Assembly: GCA_031279915.1 (NCBI GenBank)
Contig: JAITHO010000069.1
Location: 1 to 13,400 of the forward strand
DNA: 13,400 nucleotides
Source of the DNA: Tannerellaceae bacterium
GTDB lineage: Bacteria > Bacteroidota > Bacteroidia > Bacteroidales > Tannerellaceae
Direction of reading: 5' to 3'
In this document: piece by piece, positions 8,043 through 13,400 of the stretch
Layout: each line of letters opens with the position of its first letter
Numbering within the stretch: position 1 is the stretch's first letter
Program-made: the position numbers and the translations under genes
Notes under the pieces: model-generated
Database searches by the model: none
What the model was told of the DNA's origin: nothing
What the model saw: the letters and a program-made list of their open reading frames with translations, nothing else

Positions 8043-8084
8043 CAACCTATTTATTAATGATTAAAGATTAAAAAATCCAATAGT

Positions 8085-10031
8085 ATGAAAAAGATATATA
8101 TCGCAATGATTGCAGCCCTACTCACTGCCGGCTTGGTTTCTTGCGGAGAAGACTTTCTCGAAGTAGAACATTATAGTATTGTCGAACCCAGCATACTCCT
8201 CAGCTCGCAGGAATATGTTGAGCAAGGCCTCAATGGGGTGTACGACCTGCTTTATCCCGAGCGCAACGGAGCTGATATCACCCAGGGCTGGCTGCTCAAG
8301 CCTCACATGGCCCTCTCTAACTATCCCGCAATGGATATTCAGGGCGACGGATGGGACGTTGAATTTAACCGGCAGGCATGGACAAGCTCCAAATCGGAGT
8401 TCATTGGCGGATGGACGCGCTCCTACAATACCATCGACCGCGCCAATCGCTTTCTCGCTAATCTTCAGAAGGCCGATCCCGCTATATTTCAGGGCGGAGA
8501 GGCTACCATGAAGATTATCGAAGCACAGGCACGGGCTTTGCGCGCATACTTCTATACCTGGTTAGTACAAAACTTCGGAGGCGTGCCTATGCTACGAACC
8601 GGCGAAACATACTCTACCCACCCCGGCAAAGAACGCGGAACGGCCGAAGAAGCATGGGGAATGATTATTGAAGACCTCGAATATGCTCGCGACATTCTCG
8701 ACTGGCAACCTTGGAAAGGACACAAAGGCCGCGTAACCAAAGGGATGGCTAAAGCTTATCTCGCCCAGGCATACATGTACATGGCTAACATTGGCGACAG
8801 GCAAGGCTGGTTCAACAAAGCTAAAAAGGAGCTGAAGGAGATTATGGATCAAGGCATCTACCAACTTAATCCTTGCTTTGGGCAGATACACCTGCCGGGC
8901 ATTTACTGGCAGCCCGAAAGCGTTTGGGAAATAGCATTCCCCGAATGGGAAAGCATGGGATGGGGGCGCGAAGGACAAACCGATGCGGTATGGTGGCCCG
9001 TTCAGCTCAAAGGCAATAAAGAGTACGGCGGATGGGGCCCGCACTATGTTTCCTACGAATTTTGCTGGTCGTTTGAAGAAGGCGACAAAAGGCTTCAATA
9101 CCAGGTTGCACGATATGGCGAGAAGAACGAATTTGTGCTGACGGATACGGAAGGCGACGCGGTTCTGTTCACGCCGCCTACAATGGTGGAGGTCTTTCCG
9201 GGATACTTTGTCAACGTGGGAGGCTTCGGCCCGGAGTTCGGCACCGTAGGCCTGCAAACCGGCTGGCGGTCGGCCTTCATCACCGTTGACAACGTTCCGA
9301 ATAATTCGGATAAGAAGCTGTGGAAACAACACGTGGCCTACAAAGGGCGAGAGTATAACTCGCTGTCGTCGATACAAATCAGGCTTGCGGCAATATACCT
9401 CAACTATGCCGAATGTTGCTTCGAAACAGGCGAAGAAGCCGAGGGATGGAGATACATCCAAATCATTCGCGACCGGGCCTGGGGAGCATACGAAGCTTCT
9501 GCGCCAACCACCATGACCGGCGATGTTTTCGGAGGCAAACGATTCCCCTTCCAGCTCGACAACGGCAAAACGGCGCCCGACGCCAAGGAGTTCTATGCGA
9601 AGTACAAACGCACGTCGGGCAAAATCGGCGGCACCCTGAAGCGCCTTACCGGAGGCGACAACCTCTCACCCATTTATGGCGAAACTACCTACGAAGGCCT
9701 GGACTACACGCCATATACCGCCGAGCCTTGGAAGGTGGCCCTTGCCATCGAACGCCGTCATGAGTTCTTCGCCGAATACAGCCTGTGGTACGACCTGTGC
9801 CGCACCGGAATGGCTAAGCAATACCTTGATGCCGAGTATCCTTACAACAACGACGATATCCGCAAGGAAGACATCCCGGGCTATGCATACGCCGACTTCT
9901 ACGTGCCCAACCCACACACGCGCCGAGCCTACCAGCACGATCCTAACCGTGAGCTCTATCCCATTCCGTACGATGAGCTCATGAAAAATCCTGCTCTCGA
10001 CCCGGCCAAGGATCAAAATCCGGGATATTAA
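8085..10031 (+). CDS. susD: SusD/RagB-family surface glycan-binding lipoprotein
   Basis: Cell-surface lid of the SusCD transporter that binds the glycan before import. The 648-aa protein opens with a lipoprotein signal peptide ending LVSC; Cys20 would be lipidated, and the acidic GED after it fits a Bacteroidota surface-export signal. SusD marks include YFYTWLVQNFGGVPML (155-170), the TPR-like helix GRVTKGMAKAYLAQAYMYM (215-233), and the closing YPIPYDELMKNPALDPAKDQ then NPGY-OH. Many Trp residues (for example WGREGQTDAVWWPV) could stack on sugar rings. It lies 42 nt after susC, clearly one operon. Downstream is a 488-nt gap with structured DNA before the GH9 gene. Binding specificity cannot be read from the sequence. 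Confidence 0.96.
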   Translation: MKKIYIAMIAALLTAGLVSCGEDFLEVEHYSIVEPSILLSSQEYVEQGLNGVYDLLYPERNGADITQGWLLKPHMALSNYPAMDIQGDGWDVEFNRQAWTSSKSEFIGGWTRSYNTIDRANRFLANLQKADPAIFQGGEATMKIIEAQARALRAYFYTWLVQNFGGVPMLRTGETYSTHPGKERGTAEEAWGMIIEDLEYARDILDWQPWKGHKGRVTKGMAKAYLAQAYMYMANIGDRQGWFNKAKKELKEIMDQGIYQLNPCFGQIHLPGIYWQPESVWEIAFPEWESMGWGREGQTDAVWWPVQLKGNKEYGGWGPHYVSYEFCWSFEEGDKRLQYQVARYGEKNEFVLTDTEGDAVLFTPPTMVEVFPGYFVNVGGFGPEFGTVGLQTGWRSAFITVDNVPNNSDKKLWKQHVAYKGREYNSLSSIQIRLAAIYLNYAECCFETGEEAEGWRYIQIIRDRAWGAYEASAPTTMTGDVFGGKRFPFQLDNGKTAPDAKEFYAKYKRTSGKIGGTLKRLTGGDNLSPIYGETTYEGLDYTPYTAEPWKVALAIERRHEFFAEYSLWYDLCRTGMAKQYLDAEYPYNNDDIRKEDIPGYAYADFYVPNPHTRRAYQHDPNRELYPIPYDELMKNPALDPAKDQNPGY

Positions 10032-10051
10032 TTGATATTTTGAGGATCTCC

Positions 10052-10148
10052 GAATCGTGGCATCTTCCGGAAAAATCATAAAGAATCTTAAATTTCGCCC
10101 ATCTGTTTGGCGAAGTTTCAGAGGCGATTTTCCATTTTGCCACGATTC
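10052..10148. repeat. Multi-tier inverted-repeat structure downstream of susD
   Basis: Three nested stems stack along 97 nt. Outer: GAATCGTGGCA (10052-10062) with TGCCACGATTC (10138-10148), 11 perfect bp. Middle: GGAAAAATC (10069-10077) with GATTTTCC (10126-10133), 8 bp with one bulged A. Inner: AAATTTCGCC (10090-10099) with GGCGAAGTTT (10109-10118), 10 bp including one G-T pair and a 9-nt loop. It starts 21 nt after the susD stop and ends a few bases before palindrome array 2. There is no T-tract, so a simple terminator is unlikely. It could be a structured RNA, an mRNA 3'-end stabiliser or processing site, or the end of a small mobile repeat (inference). Confidence 0.8.
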
Positions 10149-10151
10149 CTT

Positions 10152-10338
10152 GAGTTTCCCCCTGGGGGGATTCGTGCGCCGGATGCGGGAGACGTTTCCC
10201 CCCTGGGGGGATTGGTGCGCCGGATGAGGGAGACGTTTCCCCCCTGGGGGGATTGGTGCGCCGGATCTGGGAGACGTTTCCCCCCTGGGGGGATTCGTGC
10301 GCCGGATCTGGGAGACGAATCCCCCCGGGGGGAAACTC
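10152..10338. repeat. 41-bp palindrome array 2 (5 C/G-tract palindromes)
   Basis: Five palindromes with cores at 10158-10169, 10198-10210, 10239-10251, 10280-10292 and 10321-10332 are built from C5-6 and G6 tracts. Units 1-4 read TTTCCCCCCTGGGGGGATT (unit 1 lacks one C); spacers are like GGTGCGCCGGATGAGGGAGA followed by CG. The period is 40 then 41 bp, as in array 1. The fifth palindrome is flipped (GAATCCCCCC-GGGGGGAAAC) and lacks the central T, so the array ends are inverted relative to each other: GAGTTTCCCCC at the start and GGGGGGAAACTC at the end. Spacers differ at only a few positions. The G-tracts may allow G-quadruplexes as well as hairpins (inference). Frames through it are not genes. 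Confidence 0.93.
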
Positions 10339-10385
10339 TCAAAATAAGGCTCGAATTACTACTGTAAAGGGGGGAATATTATCGA

Positions 10386-10418
10386 AATCAGCAAGTTGTA
10401 ATTTTATCCTCCAAAAAC
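10386..10418. repeat. Array-2 flank motif, shared with array 1
   Basis: AATCAG (10386-10391), TTGTA (10396-10400) and ATTTTATCCTCCAAAAAC (10401-10418) repeat the block order seen beside array 1 at 393-432. The ten-base insertion present there is absent here. It lies about 50 bp past the last palindrome. Just beyond it, TGAAGCC (10421-10427) and GGCTTCA (10454-10460) form a 7-bp inverted repeat with a 26-nt loop. The rest of 10339-10519 has no supported gene; a further G6 run lies at 10369-10374 and the last bases before the GH9 start are AT-rich. Confidence 0.45.
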
Positions 10419-10519
10419 AATGAAGCCCGCCAAATGCATATCCGCAGAAACAAGGCTTCAGCAATTGGGAAATCTGCTTTTCGGAGTTTTTAACAGGAAT
10501 TATATAAATATGATATGAC

Positions 10520-13039
10520 ATGAAACGATTATTACTTCTTATATGCTGTTTGGGCATGATTGCAGTTGGCGCCCGATCGCAAAATTTCAAGCTCAATTCT
10601 GCCGGATATTTCAGCAATAAGGGCGTTGACGTTATGGCATTCGCCGACGTTTATCCCGAAGGACATCAAAGCGGAGTCAGCCTAATCATGCACGGCAATC
10701 GCATGGCAACCAATGGCGATCTGCGATTCGAACCCACTCCCGGACAATGGCAGCCCGTACCCAAACAACGCAGCCGCAACCAGGATCTGTCGGCCAACCA
10801 AATCGTCGCCCGGCTGAGCTTCCCCGATTCGTCGCGCCATCTCAAGGGATTCAATCCGATGGTTTATCCTGATTTTGAGTTTAATTATACGGTCACGGTT
10901 GAGGGTCAAGGTAGCTCGGTGATCGTAACGGTCGACATCGATCGGCCCGTTCCCGAGAGATTCATCGGCAAGCTCGGATTCAACCTCGAACTGTTTCCGG
11001 GAGCCCTATTCGGTAGGCCCTGGATTATGGACGACAAAAGCGGAATATTCCCGCAGCATCCCAACGGACCCACTATCTCTTCGACAAGCAACATAGCTCA
11101 CACCGGAGCATTCGACCCCAATCCGAGGGCTAATCTCGACAATCTCACCGGACATAATCACGGCTACAACCCCGCCAGAGCCGACGAAATCATAGCCGAG
11201 CCATATACCGTTGGACGGCGATTCACCGTGCGCCCTGACGACCCCTACAATAAGCTCGTCATCGAGTCGTCAACCGCTGATCTTAAGCTTTATGACGGAC
11301 GCATGAATCATAACAACGGATGGTTCGTAGTACGCAGCGACATCCCACGCGGAGCAACAAAAGGCGCTATCAGATGGACGATAACCCCCAATGTTGTCGA
11401 CTCATGGCTCTACAAACCCGTTGTACAAACCTCCCAGCTCGGCTACCACCCCAATCAACCCAAGACCGCCGTCATCGAACTCGACAGCCGCGACAGCCTT
11501 CGCCACACTCCGACGCTTTACAAAATCACAAGCGAAGGCGAAAAGCCCGTGCTGAGCGCCGCCGCAAAGGAGTGGGGAAAATTCCTCCGCTACAACTATA
11601 TCTGCTTCGACTTCTCCGAAATCAAAGACGAGGGGCTGTATCAAGTTCGCTACGCCGACGCCTCATCATCCATCTTCCGCATAGCTCGCGACGTGTACGA
11701 CCGAGGCGCATGGCAGCCCGTGCTGGAATACTTCCTCCCAGTTCAAATGTGCCATATCCGTGTGAGCGAAAAGTACAGAGTTTGGCACGACTTATGCCAC
11801 GACGACGATGCTCTCATGGCTCCCACCGATTATAATCATATCGACGGCTATGCCCAAGGCAACTCCACCCTATCTCCATACAAATCCGGTGAGATAGTTC
11901 CCGGCCTCAACCACGGAGGATGGCACGATGCTGGAGATTTCGACCTCCGCGTTGAATCTCAATCCGGCGAATGTTACATCCTGGCCCTCGCTCGCGAAGC
12001 TTTCACCGTTGACTACGATGCAACAACCATAGACCAAAAGAAGCGTATAGCCGAAATCCATCAACCTGACAGCAAGGCGGATATCTTACAGCAAATCGAA
12101 CATGGAATGTTGTCGGTTGTAGGCGCATACTCCGCGCTCGGACGACTGTATCGCGGCATTATATGCAACGATCTGCGGCAATATGTACTGCTGGGCGACG
12201 CAGCCGCCATGACCGACGGAGTTATCGGAACCTCAGACGACAGATGGGTTTTCACCGAAAATAATCCCGGACGCGAACTCAGCGCAGCCGCCGCCCTTGC
12301 CGCATCCGCCAGAGTAATGAAAGGCTTTAACGACACCCTTGCCGTTCAGGCCCTTAACGCCGCCAGAACAATCTTCGCCAATGTTCCGGGCGAAGGATTC
12401 TTCAAAGCCGCCAAAATCCAGGCTGCCACAGAACTCTATCTGGCAACCTCCGAAGCCGTCTACTCCGACTACCTCCTCGCAGAAACGAAATTCATTGCCG
12501 ATCGCATAATGCAAACAGGCTGGTTTATAGGCCGCGCCGAAAAAAAGCTCAACAATCCCGCATTTACTCAAGCCATCCGAGATGCCCTTCCGCGTTTGCG
12601 CAAACAGCTTGAAACACAGGCTGCCGGAACCCCTTATGGCGTCCCCTATCGCCCGAGCATCTGGGGTGCAGGATGGGGCATACAAGAGCAAGGATACAAC
12701 TACTACTTCCTCCATGAAGCCTATCCCGACATCTTTCCCGCAGAAATGCTATATAATGCACTAAACTTTGTGCTGGGATGTCATCCGGGCTCAAATACAG
12801 CATCTTTTGCCTCCGGGATTGGCGCAAAATCAGCAACAGTAGGATACGGACTTAACCGAGCCGACTGGTCATACATCCCGGGCGGAGTAATCTCAGGCAC
12901 AGCTCTAATACGACCTGATTTTCCGGAATTACTCGAGTTTCCATATCTTTGGCAACAAGTGGAATACGTAATGGGCGGAGGCTCATCACACTATATGTTC
13001 CTCGTTCTTGCTGCTCAGCAGATATTATCTCGAAAATAA
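10520..13039 (+). CDS. Secreted glycoside hydrolase family 9 (beta-1,4-glycanase-like)
   Basis: Inverting glycosidase of the GH9 (cellulase-type) family, probably cutting a beta-1,4-glucan, xyloglucan or glucomannan chain for the SusCD system. The 839-aa protein has a signal peptide (MKRLLLLICCLGMIAVGARS, cleavage before QNF). Residues 21 to about 296 are a beta-rich region I do not recognise. The Ig-like cellulase N-terminal domain follows (about 301-388, VVQTSQLGYHPNQPKTAVIE), then the (alpha/alpha)6 catalytic domain. The catalytic-base motif is GGWHDAGDFD (466-475; Asp470, Asp473). The likely proton donor is Glu815 in LWQQVEYVMGGGSSHY. FVLGCHPGSNTASFASGIGA (750-769) matches the usual LG.NP....TG.G segment. 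No lipobox or sorting domain is visible. The gene is 488 nt from susD, behind array 2, and 26 nt before the epimerase gene. Substrate is inferred from context. Confidence 0.9.
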   Translation: MKRLLLLICCLGMIAVGARSQNFKLNSAGYFSNKGVDVMAFADVYPEGHQSGVSLIMHGNRMATNGDLRFEPTPGQWQPVPKQRSRNQDLSANQIVARLSFPDSSRHLKGFNPMVYPDFEFNYTVTVEGQGSSVIVTVDIDRPVPERFIGKLGFNLELFPGALFGRPWIMDDKSGIFPQHPNGPTISSTSNIAHTGAFDPNPRANLDNLTGHNHGYNPARADEIIAEPYTVGRRFTVRPDDPYNKLVIESSTADLKLYDGRMNHNNGWFVVRSDIPRGATKGAIRWTITPNVVDSWLYKPVVQTSQLGYHPNQPKTAVIELDSRDSLRHTPTLYKITSEGEKPVLSAAAKEWGKFLRYNYICFDFSEIKDEGLYQVRYADASSSIFRIARDVYDRGAWQPVLEYFLPVQMCHIRVSEKYRVWHDLCHDDDALMAPTDYNHIDGYAQGNSTLSPYKSGEIVPGLNHGGWHDAGDFDLRVESQSGECYILALAREAFTVDYDATTIDQKKRIAEIHQPDSKADILQQIEHGMLSVVGAYSALGRLYRGIICNDLRQYVLLGDAAAMTDGVIGTSDDRWVFTENNPGRELSAAAALAASARVMKGFNDTLAVQALNAARTIFANVPGEGFFKAAKIQAATELYLATSEAVYSDYLLAETKFIADRIMQTGWFIGRAEKKLNNPAFTQAIRDALPRLRKQLETQAAGTPYGVPYRPSIWGAGWGIQEQGYNYYFLHEAYPDIFPAEMLYNALNFVLGCHPGSNTASFASGIGAKSATVGYGLNRADWSYIPGGVISGTALIRPDFPELLEFPYLWQQVEYVMGGGSSHYMFLVLAAQQILSRK

Positions 13040-13065
13040 TTATAGACCATTTAAATACAATTACC

Positions 13066-13400
13066 ATGAAACATTTTGTTATAGCTCTACTTATTTCAAT
13101 AATTCTACATTCAATGGCCTACGCTCAGGCCGAAAACAATCAAATTGCCGAACAACTCCGAAGCGAGATTGTCAAGGATTTAACAACAAATATCCTAAGC
13201 TTCTGGGCCAAACATTCCCCAGATCCGTCTGGAGGTTTTTATGGAATGATAACGCCCGCCGCCATCCCCGTGCCCGATGCAAACAAAGGAGGTATCCTCA
13301 ACGCACGCATCCTCTGGACATTCTCAACAGCATACAGAATGCTTGGAGATGAGCAATATAAAGATCTTGCAGACAAAGCCGCACGATATTTCCTCGACCA
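13066..13400 (+). CDS. AGE-family 2-epimerase (cellobiose/mannobiose type), partial, secreted
   Basis: The first 111 codons of a gene cut by the right window edge; the family is about 390-420 aa, so roughly a quarter is visible. After a signal peptide (MKHFVIALLISIILHSMAYA, cleavage near QAEN), the mature start LRSEIVKDLTTNILSFWAKH with DPSGGFYGMI, VPDANKGGILNARILWTFST and AYRML matches the N-terminus of cellobiose 2-epimerases. Arg81 in NARILWTF corresponds to a conserved active-site arginine. These enzymes interconvert reducing-end glucose and mannose of beta-1,4-disaccharides or, in relatives, N-acylglucosamine and N-acylmannosamine. It begins 26 nt after the GH9 stop, so the two are cotranscribed. 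The signal peptide implies periplasmic action; most characterised members are cytoplasmic. Exact substrate is uncertain. Confidence 0.88.
   Translation, partial: MKHFVIALLISIILHSMAYAQAENNQIAEQLRSEIVKDLTTNILSFWAKHSPDPSGGFYGMITPAAIPVPDANKGGILNARILWTFSTAYRMLGDEQYKDLADKAARYFLD

Noticed and set aside
10107..10367. Open frames on both strands across array 2
   Set aside because: Same cause: GC-rich repeat units without stops; the conserved unit is palindromic DNA, not peptide.
13008..13352. 114-codon plus-strand frame over the GH9/epimerase junction
   Set aside because: It is out of frame with the epimerase, whose signal peptide and family motifs are clear from 13066.

Overview
The window looks like a chromosomal segment of a Bacteroidota (Bacteroidales) bacterium. 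Three things point there: a SusC/SusD pair, the compact purN / acpP-fabF-rnc cluster, and start sites with little Shine-Dalgarno character. I cannot name genus or species from the sequence; a gut, oral or environmental polysaccharide-degrading Bacteroidales member would fit. No tRNA, rRNA, CRISPR, insertion sequence or regulator gene was found.

Layout. (1) Positions 24-326 hold eight near-identical palindromes spaced exactly 41 bp apart, followed by a gene-free stretch to 472. (2) Positions 473-3544 are housekeeping: purN on the minus strand, divergent from a plus-strand acpP-fabF-rnc operon for fatty-acid synthesis and RNA processing. The operon ends in a hairpin overlapping the rnc stop codon. 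(3) Positions 3545-4859 hold one small secreted protein gene, then an AT-rich cluster of TTCC/GGAA palindromes forming two consecutive hairpins, the second a strong bidirectional terminator candidate. (4) Positions 4860 to the right edge form a polysaccharide utilization locus: susC, susD, a secreted GH9 beta-glycanase with an N-terminal extension, and the start of a secreted AGE-family (cellobiose/mannobiose-type) 2-epimerase. Inferred pathway: the GH9 enzyme cuts a beta-1,4-glucan or glucomannan-like chain, SusD captures and SusC imports the oligosaccharides, and the epimerase converts a reducing-end Glc/Man in the periplasm.

The most unusual content is non-coding. Between susD and the GH9 gene lies a roughly 100-nt multi-tier inverted-repeat structure (10052-10148). 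It is followed directly by a second 41-bp-spaced palindrome array (10152-10338) whose sequence differs from the first. The two arrays share period, palindrome/spacer layout and a similar flanking motif (ATTTTATCCYCCAAAA with TTGTA and AATCAG beside it), yet sit in opposite contexts relative to neighbouring genes. This suggests a discrete intergenic repeat family rather than an ordinary leader or coding repeat.
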